DNA from: UBA3792 sp045576895
Lineage (GTDB): Bacteria; Bacillota; Clostridia; Christensenellales; CAG-138
Assembly (NCBI GenBank): GCA_045576895.1
Contig: JAZNHI010000079.1
Span: 1-25,223, forward strand
Reading direction: 5' to 3'
DNA: 25,223 nt
Under the pieces are notes generated by a model. It searched no databases, was not told the DNA's origin, and saw only the letters and a list, made by a program, of their open reading frames with translations. Shown piece by piece: positions 14,938 to 22,456 of the stretch. The translations under genes and the position numbers were made by a program. Each line of letters begins with the position of its first letter. Position 1 is the first letter of the stretch.

Positions 14938-15162
14938 ATGAAATGGTTTTTCAGGATCATCGGAATTATCGTCGTTGTCATTGTGCTTGCATCGGCGCTT
15001 CTGTATTTTCTGAATGAAAAAGACATACTGAAAGGTCCCATCTCGGAATGGATCACAAACGTGAAGAATGATATAATCAGCATCTTCGATCATACAAAAG
15101 GCATGGTCAATGATATGGGAAATACGGAAAATCCCGTCACGGATTCGATCAATCTTCCGTAA
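14938..15162 (+). CDS. Small single-pass membrane protein, function unknown
   Basis: A 74-residue protein with one strong N-terminal membrane segment (RIIGIIVVVIVLASALLYFL, about 6-25) and a short polar tail of about 48 residues rich in Asn and Asp. AAAGGAG at 14922-14928 supports the ATG at 14938; an in-frame TTG two codons earlier is less suitable. It follows thiI by 24 bases, so it is probably transcribed with it. The topology (inside-out or signal-anchored) is unclear and I recognise no family. Confidence 0.75.
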   Translation: MKWFFRIIGIIVVVIVLASALLYFLNEKDILKGPISEWITNVKNDIISIFDHTKGMVNDMGNTENPVTDSINLP

Positions 15163-15177
15163 TCATGGAATTGGCAC

Positions 15178-15206
15178 TTGACAAACCGGAAACCGAATGC
15201 TAAGAT
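15178..15206 (+). promoter_or_regulatory. Promoter of tRNA-Pro
   Basis: Perfect TTGACA (15178-15183), exactly 17 bp, and TAAGAT (15201-15206) preceded by TGC (extended -10). The start would be near 15213, some 12 bases before the tRNA. Confidence 0.85.
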
Positions 15207-15217
15207 TACATTCGGTT
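15191..15217. repeat. Perfect 9-bp inverted repeat around the tRNA promoter -10
   Basis: AACCGAATG (15191-15199) and CATTCGGTT (15209-15217) are exact complements separated by 9 bases that contain the -10 box. It is not a terminator (no T run). It may be an operator or a chance symmetry. Confidence 0.6.
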
Positions 15218-15224
15218 CCGACAT

Positions 15225-15301
15225 CTGGGTGTAGCGCAGTTTGGTAGCGTGCTTGAATGGGGTTCAAGAGGCCGAGAGTTCAAATCTCTCCACCCAGACC
15301 A
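15225..15301 (+). tRNA. tRNA-Pro (anticodon GGG)
   Basis: A complete cloverleaf. The acceptor CTGGGTG pairs perfectly with CACCCAG, D arm GCGC/GCGT, anticodon stem CTTGA/TCAAG with loop ATGGGGT (anticodon GGG at 15259-15261), T arm GAGAG/CTCTC with loop TTCAAAT, discriminator A at 15298 and encoded CCA at 15299-15301. It reads CCC and CCU proline codons. C1-G72 is usual for bacterial proline tRNA. Confidence 0.97.
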
Positions 15302-15306
15302 GATAA

Positions 15307-15345
15307 CGCCGTAATCGGTTTTCGATTGCGGCGCTTTTCTTTTTT
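15307..15345 (+). terminator. Rho-independent terminator of tRNA-Pro
   Basis: CGCCGTAATCG (15307-15317) pairs with CGATTGCGGCG (15323-15333) with one G-U, loop GTTTT, then a T-rich tract from 15335 to 15345. Confidence 0.92.
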
Positions 15346-15427
15346 GGCGGTTTCTGACAGAAAACATTATATATTATGATAATTCGGCATAAAACGTGAA
15401 AAAAGTATAGATTCAAAAAGCATTCCG

Positions 15428-15436
15428 TGGTAAAAT
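15428..15436 (+). promoter_or_regulatory. Possible promoter of the aminopeptidase gene
   Basis: TGG followed by TAAAAT is an extended -10; no good -35 is seen. The AT-rich stretch before it (15365-15425) fits a promoter region. GGGAGG follows, then ATG 15463. Confidence 0.5.
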
Positions 15437-15462
15437 GAAACAAATCTAATTGGGAGGATCTT

Positions 15463-16848
15463 ATGGAACGAATTGTTGCTTGGAACACCTATACGAAAAC
15501 CGACATGCGCAAGCTGGAGACGGTTGCAAAGGAATACCGTGCATTTCTGGATGCAGGAAAGACAGAGCGTGAATGCGTCACGGGCGCGATCGAACGCGCA
15601 AAAGCCGCAGGCTATCTGAACCTGAAGGATGTAATCAAGGAGAACGGCAGTCTGAAGGCAGGCGACCGCGTTTATGCGGACTGTATGGGAAAAGCGATCA
15701 TGCTGTTCATCGTCGGCAAGCAGCCGATGGAGAAGGGGTTCAATATTATCGGCGCGCACATCGACTCTCCGCGCATGGACCTGAAGCAAAATCCGCTCTA
15801 TGAGGACACCGGACTTGCCTATCTTGACACGCATTATTACGGCGGCATCAAGAAATACCAGTGGGTCACAATCCCGCTCGCACTGCACGGCGTGGTCGTG
15901 AAGAAGGACGGTTCGATCGTAAATGTTGTAATCGGCGAAGACGACAACGATCCGGTTGTCGGCATTTCCGATCTGCTGATTCATCTTTCGGCGGATCAGC
16001 TGCAGAAAAAAGCAGCCGTTGCCATCGAAGGCGAAGACCTGAATGTCATCATCGGAGGCATGCCGCTTAAGGATGAAGAGAAGGAGCCTGTCAAAGCGAA
16101 CATGCTGAAGATCCTCAAAGAGAAATATGATATCGAAGAAGAGGATTTCCTTTCCGCCGAGATCGAAGTCGTTCCTGCGGGCAAATCCCGTGAGCTCGGT
16201 CTGGACCGCAGCATGATAATTGGTTACGGACACGACGACAGAGTATGCGCATTTGCACAGATCAAGGCAATGCTCGATATCAAAACAACGCCGGATGCAA
16301 CCTGCTGCTGTATCCTTGCGGACAAGGAAGAGATCGGTTCCGTCGGCGCGACCGGCATGCATGCGAAGTATTTTGAAAACACGATCGCCGAACTGATGAA
16401 CCTGACGGGCGAGTATTCCGAGCTGAAGCTTCGCCGTGCCCTGACGAATGCACATATGCTTTCCTGCGATGTCAGCGCGGGGTTCGATCCGAACTTTGCC
16501 GGCGTATTCGAAAAGAAAAACAGCGCATTCCTCGGCAAGGGCGTATGTTTCAATAAGTATACCGGCGCGCGCGGAAAGAGCGGTTCCAACGATGCCAATG
16601 CGGAATACATGGCAAAGCTCCGCAAGTGGATGGACGATAGCAAGGTCCGCTATCAGACGGCAGAGCTCGGCAAGGTCGATGCGGGCGGCGGCGGAACGAT
16701 TGCCTATATCTGCGCAGAATACGGCATGGAGGTCATCGACAGCGGCGTTGCGGTGCTGTCCATGCACGCCCCCTGGGAGATTATCTCCAAAGCCGACCTG
16801 TATGAAGCGTTCAAAGCGTATCGTGCATTCCTTTTGAAAGCTGAATAA
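15463..16848 (+). CDS. M18 family aminopeptidase
   Basis: A 461-residue cytosolic zinc aminopeptidase of family M18 (aspartyl-aminopeptidase type), which removes N-terminal residues from peptides. Visible family marks are GAHIDSPRMDLK with metal ligands His99 and Asp101, ILADKEEIGSVGATGMHA with Glu289/Glu290, CDVSAGFDPNF, and SMHAPWEIISKADLYEAF with His435 near the C-terminus. The length matches the family. It stands alone between the tRNA terminator and its own terminator. Which residue it prefers (Asp/Glu or hydrophobic) cannot be told here. Confidence 0.95.
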   Translation: MERIVAWNTYTKTDMRKLETVAKEYRAFLDAGKTERECVTGAIERAKAAGYLNLKDVIKENGSLKAGDRVYADCMGKAIMLFIVGKQPMEKGFNIIGAHIDSPRMDLKQNPLYEDTGLAYLDTHYYGGIKKYQWVTIPLALHGVVVKKDGSIVNVVIGEDDNDPVVGISDLLIHLSADQLQKKAAVAIEGEDLNVIIGGMPLKDEEKEPVKANMLKILKEKYDIEEEDFLSAEIEVVPAGKSRELGLDRSMIIGYGHDDRVCAFAQIKAMLDIKTTPDATCCCILADKEEIGSVGATGMHAKYFENTIAELMNLTGEYSELKLRRALTNAHMLSCDVSAGFDPNFAGVFEKKNSAFLGKGVCFNKYTGARGKSGSNDANAEYMAKLRKWMDDSKVRYQTAELGKVDAGGGGTIAYICAEYGMEVIDSGVAVLSMHAPWEIISKADLYEAFKAYRAFLLKAE

Positions 16849-16864
16849 TTCCGAATCAAAAGCG

Positions 16865-16892
16865 AACCGGGGGAGAAATCCCTCGGTTTTTT
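16865..16892 (+). terminator. Rho-independent terminator of the aminopeptidase gene
   Basis: AACCGGGGGA (16865-16874) pairs with TCCCTCGGTT (16879-16888), one G-U, around a GAAA tetraloop, followed by T to 16892. Confidence 0.92.
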
Positions 16893-16898
16893 GCATGG

Positions 16899-16927
16899 TG
16901 GACAAGTGAAGAAAAATGTAGTATAAT
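16899..16927 (+). promoter_or_regulatory. Promoter of the surface-protein cassette
   Basis: TGGACA (16899-16904), 17-bp spacer, perfect TATAAT (16922-16927). It lies just after the terminator and 22 bases upstream of the lipoprotein start. Confidence 0.85.
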
Positions 16928-16948
16928 ACAAATTCAAAGGAGATTGCC

Positions 16949-18595
16949 ATGCGAAAAGCGCTCAGTTTAGTCCTATCAGTTTTAATCATCCTGTCGGGAT
17001 TGATCGGCTGTTCAACCGATTCCGCCCCGGAACAGGACACGTCATTTGCAACCGCAAATTCGGAATCAACGTCCGAGGCTGCTGCAAATCCGACCATTCT
17101 GCCGACCGTTGATGATGTTGCAGTTCCGACAGCGGATACGTCGACACCGGCAATCGAATCCGAACAAGTGGCAATCGTTACGCCTACGCCCGAACCGACA
17201 GAAGTACCGACGCCTACGCCGAAACCGACGGAGGTGCCGACACCCGTTCCGACGCCGGAACCGAATCCGTATGCAGGTGTATGGACGATCGAGGATCTTC
17301 CGTTCTCGTTGGAACTGCGCAGCGACAAAACATATCTCGTGACCGCAACGGAACAAGAGCGTGAAGGAACGTACACCTTTGACGCAAACCGTATTGTGCT
17401 GGATGTCGGCAACGGACAATCCATGGAAATGCGGTATTACGAGAATGCGGATGTGTTGAAAATCGACGATTTCAAGCTGATTCGCGATGATCTCGTTTTC
17501 TTTTATGAAACGACAGGCGTTCCCGTTTCATTCACCGCAGAGAACGAAGATGCAAGCGTATCCGTTCGAAACGCAGTCGTTGAAGTAAAAATGAAGGACG
17601 GAAAACAGGTCCAGAGCTATTGCTTTATCAAAGAAGGGTTAACGCCCTCGCAGCAATCGCAGGACTGGTTTGACGCCGCCGACAGCGGAGAACCTACCGA
17701 TTCATTCAGCGTTTACAAATATGACGGAAACTATTCTCTTTGGATGCGCGATCCGGAAGGCAATCCCTATCAATCGATCGATGTTACCGTTATTTCGGGA
17801 TTTCGGTATCCGGTTCAGGCCGAAGGTCTTGATTATGTCCGGCAGCCTGTCAGTGCTCTTTTGAAGGAAAAGGGTACCAGTGTAGACGAGATGAACCGCA
17901 TCATCAGCAGAGATGTCGCTGCCGCAGGAATCTATACGCGGACCGGCGTCGTGACCGCGGGCGTATCGCTGATCTCAAATATGGCAAAATACGGGTATAC
18001 GATCGTTTATCAGGGGCACGGAGCCTATCAGGCGGCAAGAAACTGGGGACTGAATCCGTATTGGGGCGCAAAGCTTGACAATCCGACGACCGACCCGAAC
18101 GGTACATATTACTACACAGGAATGCAATGCGTTGCAAGCATCGTCTGGGCATACAAACAGGCGGGGATGAATCTCAGCTCCGAAGCGAACTCTGAGATCG
18201 GAACGCTCGGCGAACGCACCCGTGCAAAAGACAACCGCATCGATTATGACCGTGCGGAATCCGGAGACATCGTTAAAAGCGGCGGACACTATCTGATGGT
18301 GATCGACCGTCTGGACAGGAACGGCGACGGAGTGGATGATGCATATCTGACCTATGAAATGTGGGCGCCGCACCTGACGATGCTGATGCTTCCGTTCAGT
18401 CAGATTCGCGGACGGGAATTCTTTTCCATGGATGCGTATTTCGACGGCACGGGACGAAACGCAAGAAAGGTATTCTATTGGAAAAATACATTCAGGATTC
18501 CGTACGATGTTCTGCCGCAGTATCTTCGGGATGCTGTAGAGTCCGAAAAGCTTGAACAGAGCTATGCGAAGCTCTTGCAGGAACTCGGCTTTTGA
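16949..18595 (+). CDS. Lipoprotein with C-terminal NlpC/P60-like domain
   Basis: A 548-residue surface protein. A signal peptide with lipobox LIGC (Cys21) is followed by a Ser/Thr/Ala region, a Thr-Pro-Glu linker (78-106) and a small beta domain (about 108-190; WTIEDLPFSLELRSDKTYLV). The C-terminal part (about 385-500) has a Cys394 in GMQCVASIVWAYKQAG, ESGDIV (437-442) and His447 in SGGHYLMVIDR, the order of catalytic Cys, GD turn and His in NlpC/P60 cysteine peptidases, which cut peptidoglycan stem peptides; the canonical DCSG motif is altered. Peptidase activity is inference. AAAGGAG precedes the ATG. It is first in a three-gene cassette. Confidence 0.85.
   Translation: MRKALSLVLSVLIILSGLIGCSTDSAPEQDTSFATANSESTSEAAANPTILPTVDDVAVPTADTSTPAIESEQVAIVTPTPEPTEVPTPTPKPTEVPTPVPTPEPNPYAGVWTIEDLPFSLELRSDKTYLVTATEQEREGTYTFDANRIVLDVGNGQSMEMRYYENADVLKIDDFKLIRDDLVFFYETTGVPVSFTAENEDASVSVRNAVVEVKMKDGKQVQSYCFIKEGLTPSQQSQDWFDAADSGEPTDSFSVYKYDGNYSLWMRDPEGNPYQSIDVTVISGFRYPVQAEGLDYVRQPVSALLKEKGTSVDEMNRIISRDVAAAGIYTRTGVVTAGVSLISNMAKYGYTIVYQGHGAYQAARNWGLNPYWGAKLDNPTTDPNGTYYYTGMQCVASIVWAYKQAGMNLSSEANSEIGTLGERTRAKDNRIDYDRAESGDIVKSGGHYLMVIDRLDRNGDGVDDAYLTYEMWAPHLTMLMLPFSQIRGREFFSMDAYFDGTGRNARKVFYWKNTFRIPYDVLPQYLRDAVESEKLEQSYAKLLQELGF
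17180..17266 (+). repeat. Coding repeat: Thr-Pro-Glu linker
   Basis: Residues 78-106 of the NlpC/P60-like lipoprotein. The 10-residue unit PEPTEVPTPT is repeated as PKPTEVPTPV, then a shorter copy. This is an extended cell-wall-spanning linker, not a CRISPR array. Confidence 0.85.
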
Positions 18596-18610
18596 CAAAC
18601 GAGGTGTTTC

Positions 18611-20152
18611 ATGCCGTTGAGATTATTACGAAAAGTATGTGTTTTGATCGCAATCCTGATTGCTGCAATCGGGTTGCAGTTTGATTCGATCGCCGAAGAA
18701 GAGGAGCAGGCGGAAAATCTGTCCTCAAAGTGCAGATATACAGCCGATTTTTCTCTGCATGAAGAACGTCTGTGCGACAGCGATTACGATACCGTTCAGC
18801 GCGTCAATAAAGGGAAAACGCTTTCGATTTCATGGAACGACGACGTTCCGGTCGCATCGGTTTATCTTTCTTTCTACAGCGCGCCCGTCCCGTATACGGT
18901 TATGCAGTATTCATCCGACGGAACGAAGCTGTCCGAAGAACCCGGGATTCTGCTGTATAACAATTTGATCGAAGTTCTTCCGGAAACGCGGAAGGTCTCA
19001 ATCCGAGCGGAAGAGGATAACTGTTCTTTTTGTTCGCTGTATGCGCTCGGTCAGGGTACGATATCGGATTTTCATCCGTTTGCGACAACGATCGACAAAG
19101 CGGATTATATGACGTTTGCCATGCATCCGGACGACGACGTGCTGTTCCTCGGCGCGATCTATCCGATTTACGAAGCGGATCGGGGACTCAGCGGCATTTC
19201 CATGATTATGAGCACAAAGCTTCCAGAAAAGTTTCAGCGTGAAAGACGACAGGAGGACATGAACGGAGCCTGGGTGCTCGGTCTGAAAACGCAGCCTGTG
19301 TTCGGTGGATTTCCGGATATTCCGCAGGATTATTACAACAAATTCCACCACACGTTTACAAAGGATGACGTCACGCGATATGCCGTCACCATGATACGCA
19401 CCTACAGACCTGAGGTCGTAATGACGCAGGATCTCAACGGCGAATACGGACACTGGCAGCATAAAGTCCTTGCGCAGGGTGTTTTGGCGGCAGTTCCGCT
19501 TGCCGCAGACCCGTCGTATCAGCCCAAGGGATATCCGAAAACGGAGCCGTGGGAAGTCAAGAAGCTGTATATTCATCTGTATGATCAGAGCAAACTGACG
19601 CTCGACGTCGATCGCCCGATTACGGCTTTGGACGGGAAGTCCGCATTCGAAACGGCACAGCAGGCGTTCCTGATGCATCCGACGCAGACAAGAAAGGACA
19701 ATCATCACGTATCGAAAACCGAGTACAGCCTTGCGGAATTCGGACTTGCCTATACAACGGTCGGCGAGGATACGCCGGGCGTCAACGATATGTTTGAGCA
19801 TATCGATCCGTATATGCTGTCCGTGACGCCTACGCCGGAGATTACACCCGAACCAACGCCGGAAATCACACCGGAACCGATCACTCCGGAGCCTGTAACG
19901 CCGGAACCGACGCCGACGCCTGAGCCGTACCTCGTATCGGAAACGGAAACGAACGAACCTTCGACCGCACCGATCGTTCATGAGATCGAGGAGGAACCGA
20001 CGGCTTTGCCGGAACCGGCGCCTTCTGCAGATATTCAGACCACGGAACCCGACGATTCGATCGGCAGTACGTTCTTCCTGATCGGAGGAGGACTGATCCT
20101 GTTGCTGATCATTCTGATCGTTCTTCTCATTCTTGTACGCAAACGGAGGTAA
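18611..20152 (+). CDS. Surface PIG-L (LmbE-like) deacetylase with C-terminal anchor
   Basis: A 513-residue protein with an N-terminal signal segment (about 8-26), a beta-rich region (about 40-150), a PIG-L/LmbE domain (about 165-385), a Thr-Pro-Glu linker (about 406-439), and a C-terminal membrane helix (487-509) followed by RKRR. The zinc motif is AMHPDDDVLFLG (His172, Asp174/Asp175; Asp replaces the usual Glu of HPDDE) and GHWQHK (His281, His284). The family removes N-acetyl groups from sugars such as GlcNAc-linked substrates. Here the enzyme is held outside the cell, so an envelope or host glycan is likely. GAGGTG lies before the ATG. Confidence 0.9.
   Translation: MPLRLLRKVCVLIAILIAAIGLQFDSIAEEEEQAENLSSKCRYTADFSLHEERLCDSDYDTVQRVNKGKTLSISWNDDVPVASVYLSFYSAPVPYTVMQYSSDGTKLSEEPGILLYNNLIEVLPETRKVSIRAEEDNCSFCSLYALGQGTISDFHPFATTIDKADYMTFAMHPDDDVLFLGAIYPIYEADRGLSGISMIMSTKLPEKFQRERRQEDMNGAWVLGLKTQPVFGGFPDIPQDYYNKFHHTFTKDDVTRYAVTMIRTYRPEVVMTQDLNGEYGHWQHKVLAQGVLAAVPLAADPSYQPKGYPKTEPWEVKKLYIHLYDQSKLTLDVDRPITALDGKSAFETAQQAFLMHPTQTRKDNHHVSKTEYSLAEFGLAYTTVGEDTPGVNDMFEHIDPYMLSVTPTPEITPEPTPEITPEPITPEPVTPEPTPTPEPYLVSETETNEPSTAPIVHEIEEEPTALPEPAPSADIQTTEPDDSIGSTFFLIGGGLILLLIILIVLLILVRKRR
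19826..19927 (+). repeat. Coding repeat: Thr-Pro-Glu linker of the PIG-L protein
   Basis: Residues 406-439 are built from imperfect ITPEP and TPTPE units, a stretched linker between the deacetylase domain and the membrane helix. It resembles, but is not a copy of, the linker in the first cassette gene. Confidence 0.85.
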
Positions 20153-20156
20153 TGCA

Positions 20157-21890
20157 ATGAAACGATTGATTGGATTCGCATTGCTGATATTGGGACTGAT
20201 GCTTTCGGGCTGCGGAGAACCGACAAGTCAACAGACGTTTTCAACCGAGACCGAGCGTCCGGTCACCGTCGATATTCCGCAGGAAACCGTCGGAATCTCG
20301 GAAGCGGAAGATGTTGACGTCATCACCGTTCCAGTAACCGAACTGACGGTATCGGCAGAGGACGGATTGCCCGATCTGGAAACGCTGCGGAACATGACGT
20401 CGCTTCGCTATCTTGATCTTACCGCGCTTCCTTACACGGACTTTTCCGCAATCGCAAAGATATCCGAAGCGCTCCCGGCGTGCAGGATCGTCTGGAATCA
20501 GATGCTCACTGACGGTGTATTTCGCAGTGATGCTGCGGATCTGATCCTGCCGAACGCTACCGCGGAAGATGTCGGACTATTGAAGGCGTTTGCCAATCTT
20601 CGTTCCGTAGATGCGACCGGCAGCCGTGCGTATGCAGAGCTCTTCGCATTTCAGAACGCGAATCCCGCAATCGACGTACGGTATACCTATCAGGACGGTT
20701 CAGCGGTTCTGTCAAACAAGGATGAAGCTTTGACGGTTCCGATCGGTGTAAGCGCAGATGCTCTGACCGACGTCATACAGTATTTTCCCGATTTGAAAGA
20801 AGTCGATCTTCGCCAATCGGACTGGACGGATGCGCAGGCAGAATCGTTTTGTGCGAAGAATCCGGGCCTTACCGTCGACAGAATGATCGTTATCGGAGAT
20901 TCGCGCTATGATTCCGACACGGAAGTGCTGAACCTGAATGCATTGACCGGATGGTCACCCGAAATGCTGATCGGGAAACTGAGCGCTTTTTCAAAGCTGA
21001 AATCGATCGGTCTTCCCTCCGAGTGGAACGAACAGCAGTACCAGACTGCGGCACAGGCAATGCCCGGCGTTCATATCGTCGGTAAGATCGAACGCTACGG
21101 CAGAGAGATCGACTGTGCGGCGGAGGAACTGGATCTTTCGGATACAAAGCTCGGCGGAACGGAAGAAGTCGAATCGCTGATCGGCGAAATGCCCTTTATG
21201 AAAAAGCTGATCGTGTGCAACTGCGGATTGTCCGACGAGCAGATGGTCACGCTCGCCGACGCTCACCCGGACATCCGCTTTGTCTGGATCATCACGCTCG
21301 GACCGCACAAGCTTCGTACAGATGCCGTCGGTTTTTCGACCAAGAATCCTTCAAAGCATACGAATCCGAACGCAAGCGACGCATACAACAGAAAGGTCAA
21401 AAACACAAAGCGGCTTCACGAAGGCGATATTGCTCTCCTGAAATACTGTTACGACCTCGAAGCGCTGGACCTCGGTCATAACTATCTCACGAACAACGAT
21501 CTTCAGGTTATCGCAGGATTGACCAAACTGAAAGTGCTGATTCTTGCCGATAATACCATCACCGATATTTCCGCATTGACGACGCTGAAAGATCTTGAGT
21601 ATATCGAACTGTTCATGAACAGGATTCCGGATCTGTCTCCGCTGACGGAGATGCCGTCTCTGCAGGATGTGAATGTATGCAACGTCGGCGTATCGGATCT
21701 GTCTCCGCTGTTTTCTCTGACAGGGGTAAAACGCCTTTGGTATGCGATGAACCCGTTCGAGCGGGAGCAGGCGGTTGCGGTCAAGGAATCACTTCCGGAT
21801 TGCCTGTGCAATTATACGACAAAAGACGAAACTGCGGAAGGCTGGCGTGAGGATCCGCGGTATTTCTGGATGCGTTCTTATTTCGATTGA
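20157..21890 (+). CDS. Leucine-rich-repeat lipoprotein
   Basis: A 577-residue lipoprotein: signal peptide with lipobox LSGC (Cys19). Residues about 60-395 show five divergent modules of about 63-68 residues, each with a Pro strand then a Gly turn (Pro107, 170, 236, 303, 371). Residues 434-521 are four exact 22-residue leucine-rich repeats (LEALDLGHNYLTNNDLQVIAGL type), followed by a Trp-Arg-rich cap (GWREDPRYFWMRSYF). Leucine-rich repeats form curved binding surfaces; the ligand is unknown. GGAGG at 20145-20149, inside the preceding gene, sets ATG 20157; an upstream in-frame TTG start is not supported. Four bases separate it from the PIG-L gene, so they are co-transcribed. Confidence 0.9.
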   Translation: MKRLIGFALLILGLMLSGCGEPTSQQTFSTETERPVTVDIPQETVGISEAEDVDVITVPVTELTVSAEDGLPDLETLRNMTSLRYLDLTALPYTDFSAIAKISEALPACRIVWNQMLTDGVFRSDAADLILPNATAEDVGLLKAFANLRSVDATGSRAYAELFAFQNANPAIDVRYTYQDGSAVLSNKDEALTVPIGVSADALTDVIQYFPDLKEVDLRQSDWTDAQAESFCAKNPGLTVDRMIVIGDSRYDSDTEVLNLNALTGWSPEMLIGKLSAFSKLKSIGLPSEWNEQQYQTAAQAMPGVHIVGKIERYGREIDCAAEELDLSDTKLGGTEEVESLIGEMPFMKKLIVCNCGLSDEQMVTLADAHPDIRFVWIITLGPHKLRTDAVGFSTKNPSKHTNPNASDAYNRKVKNTKRLHEGDIALLKYCYDLEALDLGHNYLTNNDLQVIAGLTKLKVLILADNTITDISALTTLKDLEYIELFMNRIPDLSPLTEMPSLQDVNVCNVGVSDLSPLFSLTGVKRLWYAMNPFEREQAVAVKESLPDCLCNYTTKDETAEGWREDPRYFWMRSYFD

Positions 21891-21902
21891 CGGTAATCAT
21901 AC

Positions 21903-21931
21903 TTGCAAGAAACGCGGGAATGCGGTATAAT
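21903..21931 (+). promoter_or_regulatory. Promoter of the P-loop protein gene
   Basis: TTGCAA (21903-21908), 17-bp spacer, perfect TATAAT (21926-21931), then GGAGGT and a TTG start. Confidence 0.83.
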
Positions 21932-21958
21932 CTATAAAAAGATAACGGAGGTGCAGAA

Positions 21959-22360
21959 TTGATTCAGCTCATTTTCGGCGAGAAAGGGTCCGGAAAGACC
22001 AAGAAGATCCTCGAGATTGCAAATCAGGCTGCGGAAGAGGCAAAGGGAAGCGTTGTGTTCATCGATGAGGATGAACGGTATATGTATGATCTCAATCTGT
22101 CCGTTCGTTTTATCAATGCAACGGAGTATGCACTTTCCGGACCGAAGATGTTTTACGGCTTCCTTTGCGGGATTGCCGCATCGGATCATGATCTTGAATG
22201 CATTGTGATCGACAGCTTCATGCATCTTGTTCAGCATGATCTGGATTCATTGAAAGAGATGTTTGACAAGCTGAATTGGTTTTCCGAAACACACGGGATC
22301 CGTTTGGTGCTTTCACTTTCATGCGCACCGGATCAATTGCCTTCTTTTTTGAGCGTTTGA
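21959..22360 (+). CDS. Small P-loop ATP-binding protein, function unknown
   Basis: A 133-residue protein with Walker A GEKGSGKTKK (8-17) and a Walker B-like CIVIDS (81-86). The start is TTG at 21959, supported by GGAGGT six bases before it; no in-frame ATG lies near the Walker motif. Similar clostridial proteins are often labelled PilT/twitching motility ATPase in databases, but it is far too short for that and has no pilus context. Its length and single-domain form suggest a regulatory NTPase. It is a single-gene unit ended by a terminator. Confidence 0.83.
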   Translation: MIQLIFGEKGSGKTKKILEIANQAAEEAKGSVVFIDEDERYMYDLNLSVRFINATEYALSGPKMFYGFLCGIAASDHDLECIVIDSFMHLVQHDLDSLKEMFDKLNWFSETHGIRLVLSLSCAPDQLPSFLSV

Positions 22361-22388
22361 TCCCGATCGGTTCGGTTTGTTTTCACGG

Positions 22389-22427
22389 GGCTGTGTAAAG
22401 ATCATATGCGGGTTTACACAGCCTTTT
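22389..22427 (+). terminator. Terminator after the P-loop gene, loop containing ATG
   Basis: GGCTGTGTAAA (22389-22399) pairs perfectly with TTTACACAGCC (22413-22423), 13-base loop, then TTTT. An in-frame ATG at 22406 lies in the loop and would give the protease a 17-residue longer N-terminus; this is rejected as a start. No clear promoter follows for the protease gene. Confidence 0.88.
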
Positions 22428-22456
22428 CTATGTTAGAAGAAGGAAGTTTTGATTAT

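Noticed and set aside
17180..17266. Short tandem repeats resembling a CRISPR array
   Set aside because: They encode a Thr-Pro-Glu linker in frame, with no spacers of constant length and no cas genes.
15367..17424. A 685-codon minus-strand frame
   Set aside because: Antisense to the M18 aminopeptidase and spans two terminators; no recognisable domain.
22406..22456. Upstream starts of the S41 protease at 22406 and 22430
   Set aside because: The first lies in a terminator loop with no ribosome site; the second lacks one as well. ATG 22457 follows AAGGAAG.
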